A stretch of DNA of 64,000 nt from Przewalskia tangutica. Taxonomy: Eukaryota > Streptophyta > Magnoliopsida > Solanales > Solanaceae. Positions 33,322-45,842 of this stretch are shown in pieces. The translations under genes and the position numbers were made by a program. The notes under the pieces are model-generated. The model was given only the letters and a program-made list of their open reading frames with translations, had not been told where the DNA came from and did not search any database. Each line of letters begins with the position of its first letter. The stretch's first letter is position 1. The DNA lies in NCBI GenBank assembly GCA_029844215.1, contig CM056725.1, forward strand, positions 41,508,485 to 41,572,484, in the 5' to 3' direction.

Positions 33322-33328
33322 TATAAAT
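33322..33328 (+). promoter_or_regulatory. TATA box, E6 3' LTR
   Basis: TATAAAT in the family context. Confidence 0.65.
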
Positions 33329-34149
33329 ACCCCTCTAAGTTGAAGACTTTCTTCATCCAAACTTGAGCAATCTTTCTAAGTCTCAAAATACTCCCTCCCT
33401 CTCAAAGCTCTCGTCCAAATCACCCCTCCCCCCCTTGAGTGAGGCTTGGCCGAGAGGGCACTCCCCCCCCCCCCCCCTAGCCTAGTTGTTTTCGTATAAT
33501 ACCCCCCTTTGTGGTATAGAAATACTCTCCAAGTATTGTTATAATGCCCAAATACTCTAGCCCTTATACCTTGTAGTACTTTCCAAAGTTACCTCTATAC
33601 GTAGAGCCCGGAAAATACTATTATACTTTCCTTTAGCCACTAAACGAAACCCTAAGGAAAACCTTCATAGTCGGTTGAAGTGTTAAGTAGAAGTTGCGTA
33701 GAACTTCTAAGGGTTGTTTGGAGCGGATTGGAGCACTCGGAGTAGGAGCTAAACGTTGCTCAGGTTCGACGTTAAACTTGGATAATTTTGGGCTCATCGA
33801 GGTAAATACTACTGTCCTTCTATTGTAATTGGGAATTACATACTGTAGTTGTATAGAAATGAATATAAGATTCATAGAAGAGAATTGAACTGTATTGGAA
33901 GGATATTACAAAAAAGACTTGAACTGAAATCACATCAGAAGAATATTAGAGTAGAAGATTAAAACTGTATTTACAGTAGACTGATAACCTTCTTTGGTTG
34001 AATGTTCTGCAAGTAGCATGTGCTACTTAGAAGGTGGACGAGGCTAGCCGGGTTATAGCCGTGGAGTGTTTTGCTTATAGTCGATAATCGTCGCGAGGTA
34101 TGTGATTCTTCCTATACTCTTGAGCATGAAGTATTTTAAAAGAATACAT

Positions 34150-34400
34150 ATAGTACGGTAGACGTACGTGTGGCAATGTATTTTGACTTAAGCCTGAATA
34201 ATATGTATATATAATATGGTAGATGTACGTGTGCTAACTGAATATAGTTGTACGACAATGTCTTTTGACTTAAGCCTGAATAATAAGAACCTTGAAATAT
34301 TTTAAAAGGAATATAGATATAGTACGGTAGACGTACGTGTGTTAACTGAATGTAGTGTTACGGCAATGTCTTTTGACTTAAGCCTGAATAAGAAGAATCT
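34150..34400. repeat. triplicated segment in E6 3' LTR
   Basis: Three imperfect copies of about 80-110 bp, each with (g)gtagacgtacgtgtg and gcaatgtcttttgacttaag. Other LTRs carry one or two copies (for example E8 24245-24330). Confidence 0.7.
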
Positions 34401-35394
34401 TGAAGTATTTCAAAAGAAATAAGAAACCTTTTTGAAAGAAGAGTAATACTTGGTTTTGAAAACATAAGAGTTATACTAGCTTTATGGGAAGTTAGGTATA
34501 ACGTCTTAAGAGAGATAAAAAGAATGGTTTACTGATTTTAGAAGTTAAGAGACTTATTCTTAAAAGATAAGAGACTTAACTTAATTGAATTAATATGAAT
34601 TTTGTGTGAAACCTCATTCGTGAGTAATGAGTACTTGGTTTTTAAAAGGAATAACGTTTTACTGATTTCAGAAATCAGAATGAGTATCGACAAACCACGG
34701 CAGCGTTAATAAAGGAAAATGTAATGAATAATGAAGTATTATTAAAACCAGTAGAAACCTCCATCTGCATAGAAGCTAAGATGAGACAAAATGATATTAC
34801 ATTTCCTAGATCATGGCTGCTTTAATAAGATGGTTATACACAAGAATAAACTGCTCACATATAAGGCATATGCTACTCAATTGTTTTAAAAGAGATTAAG
34901 ACATTGAACTATGAAACTTTCCTAAAATAAAGAGACTTGAGTAATTGAAATTAGGCAAACTGGAACCTTAGGGAAAAGAATGTGGTTGAAAAGGGAAGTG
35001 TTTTGGTTTACCTAAAAATGTGAGTCACTCTATTTTATACTACGGGTATCGGGTGACTTTTATAAAAGGAATGGATCTCTTTAAAAAGGAATTTAATGTA
35101 CGTAGTACTTTGAGTTGTGTATAACTTGCCTATGCTTGTTGTTGTGTAACTTGCCTATGCTCGTTGTTGGGTAACTTGCCTATGCTTATTGAGATAGTCT
35201 TTGTTGTGCAAGAATTGTGTTTCTATTCTACCGCGTCTCTCGATGGAGGGCCGGTTGACTTGTGGAGAACTTACTTGGACGTACCGGCAGTGACGGGAGA
35301 TTCCACGGGTATGCTTCCATTAGCATTGTTACATGGGCATGTCCACACTGTTGATGGATTCTGTGGACATGTGACCATTATGGTTATGGCGAAG

Positions 35395-35750
35395 TATCGT
35401 GACTTACGGTTGTGATCGGGTGCGTAGCCTGTTTACTTGCCCCCGTCAGCTACGTGACGCAGGTGGATCTGGTATAGGTTATTGCACTTGCCATGTGTCA
35501 GCTTCGCGGCGAAGTATCGTGACTTACGGTTGTGATCGGGTGCCTGGCCGATTCACTTGCCCCCGTTAGCTACGTTACGCAGGTGTATCTGGTGGAGGCT
35601 AGTGTACTTGCCACGTGTCAGATTCGCGAGTCAGTGTTTGGATGGAGCTTCGTGACTTACGGTTGTGATCGGGTGCCTGGCCGATTCACTTGCCCCCGTC
35701 AGCTACGTGACGCAGGTGGATCTGGTGGAGGCTAGTGCCACCGCGTGTCG
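35395..35750. repeat. tandem repeats, about 110-130-bp unit, E6 3' LTR
   Basis: Three copies beginning cgtgacttacggttgtgatc, with acttgcccccgt and cacgtgtcag. It contains the intact E7 target AGTGT at 35601-35605. Confidence 0.85.
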
Positions 35751-36559
35751 CCTTCATGATATGGTTGTGTACGGTATTATTGGTACGGTCGGATCTGGTA
35801 GTTATACTTGCCCCGTACGGTTAAATTGACACAGGTGGGACCTGGTGTACATATATACTCCATGCTGTACTTATATCAAAGACTGCCGGCAGTGAGGAAG
35901 GAATTCCACGGGCACGAGTGATGATTTGGAGGGCGTGAGTCACGACTTGATATATTTGTTTATATGTGGTGTCTTGTAGTTTGGTTATCATACATGTCTC
36001 TGCTTTATATAGCGCTATGATTTCATTTCTGATTTTTCTGATTTCACATACTTGGTACTGTTGTCGACCTCCTCGGGGCTGCGTTCATGCCGCAGGTAGA
36101 GGTACATCGGCTGTCGATCCCCGCTTTTAGGATCACCTTTCAGCGTATTGGGAAGCTCCGTTCCTTCGGAGGCTTATCTTTGGTATGTTACCCTGAGTCT
36201 GTAGGTCCTTGTACATTCAGGGGTATGGCGGGGCCCTGTCCCGTCATAGTTGTTGTATAAATCTTAAGTGCATGCTTTGTTGTGGGCAGGGTTGTAAGGA
36301 TTGTAACTGTTCAAATGTCTATACATATATACATGTTGAAAGGCAACCGTTTTGGTTGGCCTATTTTCTTTATCTTGATCCATGTCTATTTAAATGCTTA
36401 AGTTTTTATTTCCGCTGGTTTTTCTCTGATGTTGTATCACTAGGGTGCTCGGGGTAAGGCACCAGTCACGGGCCCGGGTTCGGGTCGTGACACGCATATA
36501 CTACCCGACCCAATCTGGACGCGATCAAGTCACACAAATATCAAAGCGTGCCCGTGGAA

Positions 36560-36887
36560 TCCCCCATCACTGCCGACAATCATAAGTGTAAAATATAACC
36601 ATGTGACGCGCCCGTGGCATCCCACCTCACTGTCGGCGTACACATACACAATACATATATATATCTCCTGCCCGTGGAATCCCACATCACTGCCGACAGC
36701 CGTAGGTGTAGCATATAACCATGTGACACACCCGTGGCATCCCACCTCACTGTCGGCGTACACATACACAATACATATATATATCTCCTGCCTGTGGAAT
36801 CCCACATCACTGCCGACAGCCGTAGGTGTAACATATAACCATGTGACGCGCCCGTGGCATCCTACCTCACTGTCGGCGTACACATAT

Positions 36888-36900
<13 letters not shown>
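36560..36900. repeat. tandem array, 120-bp unit, E5 3' LTR
   Basis: Two and a half copies with a period of 120 bp (phases at about 36600, 36720 and 36840). Each is built of two related half-units with cccgtggaatccca...catcactgcc and cccgtggcatccca...ctcactgtcgg. The E5 5' LTR has the same array at about 42080-42420. Confidence 0.88.

Positions 36901-36946
<46 letters not shown>
36889..36946. repeat. (AT)n microsatellite
   Basis: About 28 uninterrupted AT dinucleotides at the end of the 120-bp array. The sister LTR has only a short, interrupted run (42423-42450), so it expanded after E5 inserted or was collapsed in the other copy. Confidence 0.9.
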
Positions 36947-37300
36947 CGTGGCCGCATGCCCCGAAATCCCTCATCGTATAAGCATGGCCATAACGTGCCC
37001 CCGGAATCCCTCATCGTAGGCGCAGGTCTTCATGGGGAGCTAGCCCATGGAGTAATAATATAACATGCCCCCGGAATCCCTCATCGTGGGTACATGTATT
37101 CATGGGGAGCTAGCCCATGGAGTAATAGTCGTACATAGCATGGTCGCATGCCCCGAAATCCCTCATCGTATAAGCATGGCCATGGGTAATAAAACAAATC
37201 CGGGACTCTAACCCGCCTCCTGGTCACATGCCCCGGAATCCCACATCATATAATCATGTCCAAGGATCAATCATAATGGAAGCATACCCGTGGAATCCCA
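36947..37300. repeat. second array of atgccccggaatccctcatcg units, E5 3' LTR
   Basis: At least five irregularly spaced copies of atgccc(c)ggaatccctcat...cgta with catggggagctagcccatgg between some. The unit is related, on the opposite strand, to the 80-bp unit of E3 (gatgaaggattccggggcat). Confidence 0.75.
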
Positions 37301-39452
37301 CATCACCGCTTCAGACGCGTCAAGTAAACTTACAACAAGACAGCCGGCCCTCCAACTGAGAGTCACGACAACGTAAACATATAATAATTGCACTCAAAGC
37401 TATCATAAGCAAACATAGGCAAGTTCATTAAACCTTTAGACTTCCATTTTTATAAACTCATGGCACTTTCGTTTCACACATAAAAATCCGGGAATTTAAC
37501 CCAAAGTACTACGTGCTTACATTCTTTTCAAAAGACTCCTTTTCATATAAAACCCCAAGATACTAACACCCATAGTATCAAGGCTTGTTTACATTTTACC
37601 TAAGTCGCTACACTTTTAGAAATACATTTTTCGGCTTCTAAATCAAGTGACTTCTTTCCTTAAAACTTAAGCAATTGATGCTTTTAAATCCATTTTCCTT
37701 TCTTTATTTCAAAACATTTATCATACTTAGAGTAAACCACTCTTTTAACTTTCCATAAAGTTATTATAACCCACTTCCCATAAAGTCGTTATACTAACTT
37801 TATACTTTAGGCAAATACATTCTTTTTATAACCAAGAGACTTATACTTTCGAAAACCAAGTATCGTATACTTTCAAAATACTTCAAGTCTCTTATCTTTT
37901 AGAATCAAGTTTCGTAGTTCATAGTCTTAACACTTCATAACGTAAACTCTTTAATTTAAGCAACATATGCCTTATATGTGTGAATAGGTTATACTTGTTT
38001 ATACTGATCTCATTAAAGCAACCATGATCTAGAAAATATAATACAATTTTGTCTTATCTTAGCTTCTATGCAGATGGAGAATTCTACTTGTTTTAATATA
38101 ATTTATCGTCATTACATTTTCCTTTATTAACGCTGCAATGGCTTGTTCGATACTTATTCTCATTCGTGCCATAAATTAGCCAAGTCAACTTGGCTCCAAA
38201 TACCTCCTAACGACTCTTCCCAACATCCCCCATAAGACTTGGTAAGAACTTATGATAACTCAGACATAACCTTTACATAGAGTAAATCAACATACATACT
38301 TCTTAACTTCTAAGAGTAGAAGGAATCATGAACTAATACCACATGTATATTCCATACATAGAATCATGTCAAAAGAAGGAAGAGGTTCACATACCTCGCG
38401 ACGATTATCGACAAATAGCAAAATGCTCCAAAGTACTTCAACCTTGATAGCTATTCCATCCTTCAAGTAGAATATGCTATACTTAGTACTTCAACCTATA
38501 ATGGCCATAATACGTCCATTAACCTCTAGCTTCGAACGTAGAATATTCCAAGTGAAAAGTCACTAAATTCTACGGAAAATCGGACAGCACTTCCTTTGTT
38601 TCTACATACTTTGCCACCTTTTTCAAGGCCGAATTCAATAACCAAACACGCCACATTTAAGGCTCAATACAACAACCAATTAAAGGGGATTACACGCCTT
38701 ACAATACGTGTAAAATTCCGCCCCACAATTGATACGAAACTAGTTCCATATTTAAAGCCATTCTCGGCTAAACATATACAACAACACAAAGTCCTTTTTC
38801 CATTTCTTTTTATTCAATCCAAGTCCTTAGGTCTAACATGTTATATAGTCATAGACAACTTCAACAACTATAATTCCTTCTTTATATAACATGTGACGAC
38901 CTAAACTAATAATCAACTTGAATTGTAATCTTAAGGGTTAAACATGCTAGTTTTCGGATTAGGGTTCCAATAGCCACTTACACTTATCAACTTCATACTA
39001 AATACCTCATGCTTGCTAATATCCATAACTACAATGACAAGTAATCTTTAATTGCTAAAACGACAAGATTTATACCTTTACAAGCCCTTAAAATTTCCAA
39101 GATTCAAAGTCGCTCCTTAGCAATTCTTAGCTCCTTTTATTATGTTCCAATCCGCTCCAAGCACTCCTTAGAAGCTCATGAAGAACTCCTCTTCAAGTTC
39201 CATCTTCAAAGTTGAAGAACATCTTAGGTTTTCGCCTTGCGACTAACGTAAAAACGTCGTTTTTCCGAAATATTTCTATTGAGATATCCTTATAATACCC
39301 TTAGGGACCTTGGGTTAAAGTCTTGTGAATAATGGATCAAAACTACAAAAATTTTGTGTGGGAAATGCTCCATTGCCGAGAGCTCTAAGTGAAGCACAAG
39401 AATGTGTAATTTTTTCTAAGTGTTAAAAGAGCTAGTCTTGCACTAGTTGTGT

Positions 39453-39459
39453 ATATATA
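39453..39459 (-). promoter_or_regulatory. TATA box, E5 3' LTR
   Basis: TATATAT(A) on the minus strand. The sister LTR has it at 44957-44963. Confidence 0.5.
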
Positions 39460-39941
39460 ATACAATGGATGGCTTAGATTGAAACACATGAGTGGCTAGG
39501 ATGAGAGTAATTAATTAATTGGCCAAGTGGACAAGTTGACTAGTCAATAAACTCAAGCTTTGAAGACTTATCTTCCTTGATGGTCAATGACCATTTTACC
39601 CTTGCTTCAATTTCGTCCAAGACCAATGTGGGGGGTGCCACGTGTCGCCTTCCATTTGTCCATAAAATTATGTAACCCTCGTGGGCCCCACAAACGTAAA
39701 ATTCCTCGGGTGGGCCCCACTTGACCAAATCCGTAAAAATAAATTTCCATAATGATAATAAGTTCCATACTCTTCAATTAATGCATTTTGAGAATCTAAT
39801 TCTCACCAACGAACATTTCTCCTTTCTGACGTTCGGAAAATTTTTCATCGGAAAAACAATTCTTCCTTTCGTACCCTTTTCAAGTCTTGTGTTCCTTACT
39901 TACATTCTCTTAAACATGTCCTTGAATTACGGGGTGTAACA

Positions 39942-39979
39942 TTCTTCCCCCCTTAGAAACATTCGTCCCCGAATGTTCT
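39942..39979 (-). other. polypurine tract and hairpin of E5
   Basis: On the minus strand CTAAGGGGGGAAGAA abuts the 3' LTR. The stem GAACATTCG / CGAATGTTTC with loop GGGGA lies just upstream. Confidence 0.85.
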
Positions 39980-41000
39980 TTCGGAGTCCAATCTAATTAG
40001 ATAGCGACATAGTCTCCTTTTACTACACCCTTCATACAACATATGCCACCCATGGCCACATAACAATACTTATACTAAGATGTCAACATTGGCACTCACG
40101 AAGCCAACTAGCCCATACTCATAATGATCTCAAAGTCTACCGTAATCATCTCTACTAGGTCTACTAGGGTCTGACGACTGTATCATCACCGGGCAAATCT
40201 CATATACCCGCTCAGCTACCACCCCAAACACTCACGGGTGTAGTTACCCCGAAAGGTTCTTATGGCTTCTGGCTCTATTCCTTTACACTTGGTTGTTATC
40301 TTTCTTACTGGTCGTACTCTTTCCGTACTTTCAACTCATACTAGCATACATACATAACCCCCATACCGATTCTGGCCCCCAATCTTTTGGAGTCACTCTT
40401 TTAAACAATATGAGGCCATTTTCGACTCCCACGACCTGGTTCCGGTGGAACGCGTCCACGAACCTGTAAAATAATTAACTAGACTTGGGCCTTGCACCCT
40501 CGTGACCCTGTCATGTAGCGGAACTACTACCAACTGATCCCACTCTATTTCAGGCTATGAGGCGACCCGTAACAGGTCCTCAACCCGACTCAGCGTCGCA
40601 TTTAACTCTTATCCTTGGTCTGACTTAAAATCTTATTGCCAGAGAAAGCCTTATATATCTAAGGTCTCGGCAGTTATCAATATTCTTAGGCTCGCAATTC
40701 CCATGCTCCAAGCCTACCTTACCAGTCCCCCCGTAAATGGGTACAATAACTTCTCATAATACCATAATCGTGTCGTCTTGATCACAACAACCATTACTTA
40801 CTCTATACGGACCTCATCCGTACAATTCTCTTAAGCCTACCCCGTAGCTTAATATATTAACATAGCATTCCATTAAGTTCCTTAACATGACTTCTTAAGG
40901 GTTCATCACCCTATCAGACAGCTCATCCTTCCCTAATTATATCAAATTAGTACATAAACCTTGATGAGATTTCATTAATTGTTCCATACCTTCCCGGTAT
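39980..41000 (-). other. interior of E5 without gag
   Basis: The left part matches the post-gag tail of the family (block ttgggccttgcaccctcgtgaccctg at about 40475-40510). From about 40700 to 41000 I recognise nothing. No frame of useful length is open. Confidence 0.6.
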
Positions 41001-41189
41001 CTAGTTAGTCTTTACCAACTCTTGGTAATCTACAATTATTCTAGGCAACACGCGTCTGACCCTCATACATAATTCTGTATAGTTGTATGTCACAATACCA
41101 ACTATACTACAATCATTACCAACCTGGATACACAATCCACATAGTCCTTCCTGGGTCACTGCTGCCTTTCTCGTAGCTGCAATCAACAT
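41001..41189 (-). pseudogene. possible fused gag-start/reverse-transcriptase relic in E5
   Basis: A 62-codon minus-strand frame. Its start (MLIAATRKAAVTQEG) resembles a decayed gag start (MPPRKAT.AQKG) and lies where gag should begin. Its end (RIIVDYQELVKTN) resembles the reverse-transcriptase motif RMCVDYRQLNKVT of gypsy pol. If both readings hold, gag and the start of pol were deleted and joined. The motif is short and could be chance. Confidence 0.3.
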
Positions 41190-41367
41190 AACTCGTTAGG
41201 GAGACACGACCCTAACAACACAACTCTATCGCATGATCTCAGAGTGAGAAGAATGGAAACCAATCCTAAATGTCCTGCAACCTCTTGATTATAGATGTGG
41301 TGCACAACACACCGATAATCAAGACTCTACTAGACACGGTCTGTAGATACTTTCTGAGGACTAACTA

Positions 41368-41378
41368 CTCTGATACCA
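41368..41378 (-). promoter_or_regulatory. primer-binding site of E5
   Basis: On the minus strand TGGTATCAGAG, an exact match to the plant initiator-Met-tRNA PBS, four bases from the LTR. Confidence 0.9.
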
Positions 41379-41382
41379 CTTT

Positions 41383-44300
41383 TGTCACGACCGACCGGGC
41401 GCGGTGCCCTACACAGGCACCCTTCTATTCATACAACATGATAAACTGCGGAAGATAAATAACACGTTTTTTTATCAAAATCTAAGGCCAAGCCGATAAG
41501 GCTGCCATAACATAAAAACTTCCCAAAAGGGTCTACATTGTTTAACAATGTAAAAACAACTCTAGCACCCGACCACGGATGAATACGCACCTAAGATTTG
41601 GACAATTACTATGACGGGACAAGGCCCCGCCGTACTCCTGAATATACATAACCATGAGGACAAGCTCCGGAACATTAGAGCCATCTCAAATGCTGAACCA
41701 GGATCCTAAGCTCGCGGAACCACAACTGTGTACCTAAACCTGCGTACATGAACGCACCCGAGAAGTCGATAACAGGTACCGAATATGGAACGGAAATAAA
41801 GTACAGTAAACAGATCATAACTGTACAAAAGAATGACAGGGGCAAGTATAAAAAGTACATACCAGATCCTGCCGTGTCATTACCACTCATGAACTTAATT
41901 GCACATCATTATCTTTTCCATTCCATTAAGAGTTATAGCCAAATCTTACGTACATACTTAGGATAAATCATTAAGTTCATTACCATATAACTTACTTATC
42001 TTTAATAACATAATTCGGCCCTTTATGGAGGGACGCATATACTACCCGACTCAATCTGGGACGCGATCAAGTCACACAAATATTAAAGCGTGCCCGTGGA
42101 ATCCCCCATCACTGCCGACAGTGATAAGTGAAAAATATAACCATGTGATGCGCCCGTGGCATCCCACCTCACTGTCGGCGTACACATATACAATACATAT
42201 ATATATCTCCTGCCCGTGGAATCCCACATCACTGCCGACAGCCGTAGGTGTAACATATAACCATGTGACACGCCCGTGGCATCCCACCTCACTGTCGGCG
42301 TACACATACACAATACATATATCTCTGCTGTGGAATCACATCACTGCCAAACGGTAGTAGGTGTAACATATAACCATGTGACGCGCGTGGCATCCTACCT
42401 CACCGCTTGCGTACATATACAACATATATATATATATCTATATATATATAACGTCGCCGCAGGCCCCGAAATCCCTCATCGTATAAGCATGGCCATAACG
42501 TGCCCCCGGAATCCCTCATCGTAGGCGCAGGTCTTCATGGGGAGCTAGCCCATGGAGTAATAATATAACATGCCCCCGTAATCCCTCATCGTGGGTACAT
42601 GTCTTCATGGGGAGCTAGCCCATGGAGTAATAGTCGTACATACCATGGTCGCATGCCCCGGAATCCCTCATCGTATAAGCATGGCCATGGGTAATAAAAC
42701 AAATCCGGGACTCTACTCTAACCCGCCTCCTGGTCACATGCCCCGGAATCCCACATCGTATAAGCATGTCCAAGGATCAATCATAATGTAAGCATACCCG
42801 TGGAATCCCACATCGCTTCGATGCGTCAAGTAAACTTACAACAAGACGGTGACCCTCCAACTGAGAGTCACGACAACGTAAACATATAATACTTGCACTC
42901 AAAGCTATCACAAGCAAACATAGGCAAGTTCATTAAACCTTTAGACTTCCATTTTTATAAACTCATGGCACTTTCGTTTCACACATAAAAATCTGGGAAT
43001 TTAACCCAAAGTACTACGTTCTTACATTCTTTTCAAAAGACTCATTTTCATATAAAACCCCAAGATACTAACACCTGTATTATCAAGGCTTGTTTACATT
43101 TTACCTAAGTCACTACACTTTTAGAAATACATTTTTCGGCTTCTAAATCAAGTGACTTCTTTCCTTAAAATTTAAGCAATTGATTCTTTTAAATCCATTT
43201 GCCTTTCTTTATTTCAAAACATTTATCATACTTAGAGTAAACCACTCTTTTAACTTTCCATAAAGCTATTATAACCCACTTCCCATAAAGTCGTTATACT
43301 AACTTTATACTTTAGGCGAATACATTCTTTTTATAACCAAGAGACTTATACTTTCGAAAACCAAGTATCGTATACTTTCAAAATACTTCAAGTCTCTTAT
43401 CTTTTAGAATCAAGTTTCGTAGTTCATAGTCTTAACACTTCATAACGTAAACTCTTTAATTTAAGAAACATATGCCTTATATGTGTGAATATGTTATACT
43501 TGTTTATACTGATCTCATAAAAGCAACCATGATCTAGAAAATATAATACAATTTTGTCTTATCTTAGCTTCTATGCAGATGGAGAATTCTACTTGTTTTA
43601 ATATAATTTATCGTCATTACATTTTCCTTTATTAACGCTGCAATGGCTTGTTCGATACTTATTCTCATTCGTGCCGTAAATTAGCCAAGTCAACTTGGCT
43701 CCAAATACCTCCTAACGACTCTTCCCAACATCCCCCATAAGACATGGTAAGAACTTATGATAACTCAGAGATAACCTTTACATAGAGTAAATCAACATAC
43801 ATACTTCTTAACTTCTAAGAGTATAAGGAATCATGAACTAATACCACATGTATATTCCATACATAGAATCATGTCAAAAGAAGGAAGAGGTTCACATACC
43901 TCGCGACGATTATCGACAAATAGCAAAATGCTCCAAAGTACTTCAACCTTGATAGCTATTCCATCCTTCAAGTAGAATACGCTATACTTAGTACTTCAAC
44001 CTATAATAGCCATAATACGTCCATTAACCTCTAGCTTCGAACGTAGAATATTCTAAGTGAAAAGTCACTAAATTCTACGGAAAATCGGACAGCACTTCCT
44101 TTGTTTCTACATACTTTGCCACCTTTTTCAAGGCCGAATTCAATAACCAAACACGATAAATTTAAGGCTCAATACAACAACCAATTAAAGGGGATTACAT
44201 GCCTTACAATACATGTAAAATTCCGCCCCACAATTGATACGAAACTAGTTCCATATTTAAAGTCATTCTCGGCTAAACATATACAACAACACAAAGTCCT

Positions 44301-45448
44301 TTTTCCAATAATTTTTATTCAATCCAAGTCCTTAGGTCTAACATGTTATATAGTCATAGACAACTTCAACAACTATAATTCCTTCTTTATATAACATGTG
44401 ACAACTTAAACTAATAATCAACTTGAATTGTAATCTTAAGGGTTAAACATGCTAGTTTTCGGATTAGGGTTCCAATAGCCACTTACACTTATCAACTTCA
44501 TACTAAATACCTCATGCTTGCTAATATCCATAACTACAATGACAAGTAATCTTTAATTGCTAAAACGACAAGATTTATACCTTTACAAGCCCTTAAAATT
44601 TCCAAGATTGAAAGTCGCTCCTTAGCAATTCTTAGCTCCTTTTATTATGTTTCAATCCGCTCCAAGCAATCCTTAGAAGCTCATGATGAACTCCTCTTCA
44701 AGTTCCATCTTCAAAGTTGAAGAACATCTTAGGTTTTCGCCTTGCGACTAAAGTAAAAACGTCGTTTTTCCGAAATATTTCTATTGAGATATCCTTACAA
44801 TACCCTTAGGGACCTTGGGTTAAAGTCTTGTGAATAATGGATCAAAACTACAAAAAATTTGTGTGGGAAATGCTCCATTGCCGAGAGCTCTAACTGAAGC
44901 ACAAGAATGTGTAATTTTTTCTAAGTGATAAAAGAGCTAGTCTTGCACTAGTTGTGTATATATAATACAATGGATGGCTTAGATTGCAACACTTGAGTGT
45001 CTAGGATGAGAGTAATTAATTAATTGGCCAAGTGTACAAATTGACTAGTCAATAAACTCAAGCTTTGAAGACTTATCTTCCTTGATGGTCAATGACCATT
45101 TTACCCTTACTTCAATTTCGTCCAAGACCAATGTGGGGGGTGCCACGTTTCGCCCTCCCATTTGTCCATAAAATTCTGTAACCCTCGTGGGCCCCACAAA
45201 ACGTAAAATTCCTCGGGTGGGCCCCACGTGACCAAATCCGTAAAAATAAATTTCCATAATGATAATAAGTTCCATACTCTTCAATTAATGCATTTTGAGA
45301 ATCTAATTATCACCAACGAACATTTCTCCTTTCCGACGTTCGGAAGATTTTTCGTCGGAAAAACAATTCTTCCTTTCGTACCCTTTTCAAGTCTTGTGTT
45401 CCTTACTTACATTTTCTTAAACATGTCCTTGAATTACGGGGTATAACA
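41383..45448 (-). repeat. E5 5' LTR
   Basis: A complete 4.07-kb LTR, nearly identical to the split 3' LTR. It preserves the uninterrupted E6 target CGCAT at 42034-42038. It holds the tandem array 42080-42420, the conserved block (43518-43603), the splice-donor-like motif (about 43898) and TATA (44963-44957). It is followed by the GAAAA duplication. Confidence 0.92.
44957..44963 (-). promoter_or_regulatory. TATA box, E5 5' LTR
   Basis: TATATAT on the minus strand, at the same position as in the 3' LTR. Confidence 0.5.
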
Positions 45449-45453
45449 GAAAA

Positions 45454-45805
45454 TATCTTGTAATGACAAGTAGGGAGGGACACATGTCACCCTCTCATTG
45501 GCCAAAAAATCTGTCCCTTTTAAAATATCTACATATTGTCAAAAATATCTTAAAATCGAAGGGCCCCGCGAAATTATGAAATTCTCGTCGGACCCCATAT
45601 TATCAATTCCAATTCTTCGTAATCCAATACTAATTCCATAAATTTTATTATAAGTATTAAACTCCAAGTTAATAATTTTTCTGTCGTCACATTTTTCCAA
45701 ATTTTTTTCCGGTGGAAAATGTAAATATTCTTTCCTTTCAACCTTCAAATCTTTATTCCTGAATTACGTTCTCAATTAGTAGCTCTGGCATTACGGGGTG
45801 TAACA
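45454..45805 (-). repeat. E4 3' LTR, 5'-terminal (U3) segment
   Basis: It continues E4 after E5 and the GAAAA copy. It includes ggacacatgtcaccctc (minus-strand U3 palindrome) and ends TGTTACACCCCGTAATGCC on the minus strand at 45805, followed by a polypurine tract. Confidence 0.8.
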
Positions 45806-45842
45806 TCCTTTCCCCCTTAGAAACATTCGTCCCGAATGTTCA
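45806..45842 (-). other. polypurine tract and hairpin of E4
   Basis: On the minus strand CTAAGGGGGAAAGGA abuts the LTR. The stem GAACATTCG / CGAATGTTTC with loop GGA is next to it. Confidence 0.85.

Larger units (their letters stand above)
16294..36492 (+). mobile_element. E6: gag-only LTR retroelement hosting E7
   Basis: The order is 5' LTR (16294-17908 plus 29848-30710), PBS (30715-30725), gag relic (30914-32010), non-coding tail (32011-32872), hairpin (32873-32892), polypurine tract (32896-32908) and 3' LTR (32909-36492). Without the E7 insertion it is about 8.3 kb, of which the interior is 2.2 kb. No protease, reverse transcriptase, RNase H or integrase sequence is present. CGCAT duplications flank it. 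Confidence 0.92.
32909..36492 (+). repeat. E6 3' LTR
   Basis: 3.58 kb, the most complete E6 LTR. It holds a TATA box at 33322-33328, a C-run leader (33420-33480), AG/GTATGT at 34096-34101, the conserved block (34739-34825), variable-slot repeats (35395-35750) and U5 ending CGGGTCGTGACA. Segments at about 34150-34400 repeat a unit with tagacgtacgtgtg and cttttgacttaagcctgaat three times. Confidence 0.93.
36493..39941 (-). repeat. E5 3' LTR, U3-side segment
   Basis: It resumes after E6 with the CGCAT duplication and runs to the LTR terminus at 39941 (TGTTACACCCCGTAATTC on the minus strand). It matches 42034-45448. It contains tandem arrays (36560-37300), the conserved block (38012-38100), the splice-donor-like motif near 38395, the E5 TATA box and a U3 with GTGGGCCCCAC-type palindromes (39685-39720). 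Confidence 0.88.
15622..45448 (-). mobile_element. E5: minus-strand LTR retroelement hosting E6
   Basis: On the minus strand the order is 5' LTR (45448-41383, 4066 bp), PBS, a short interior of 1.44 kb (41382-39942) and 3' LTR (39941-36493 plus 16293-15622, about 4.1 kb). The 3' LTR is split by E6. The two LTRs are close to identical outside the E6 insertion. A perfect GAAAA duplication flanks the element. The interior lost nearly all of gag, so it cannot supply Gag itself. Confidence 0.9.

Noticed and set aside
36530..37019. Overlapping open frames of about 80-140 codons on both strands (also 42025-42357)
   Set aside because: They are translations of the 120-bp tandem repeat in the E5 LTRs.
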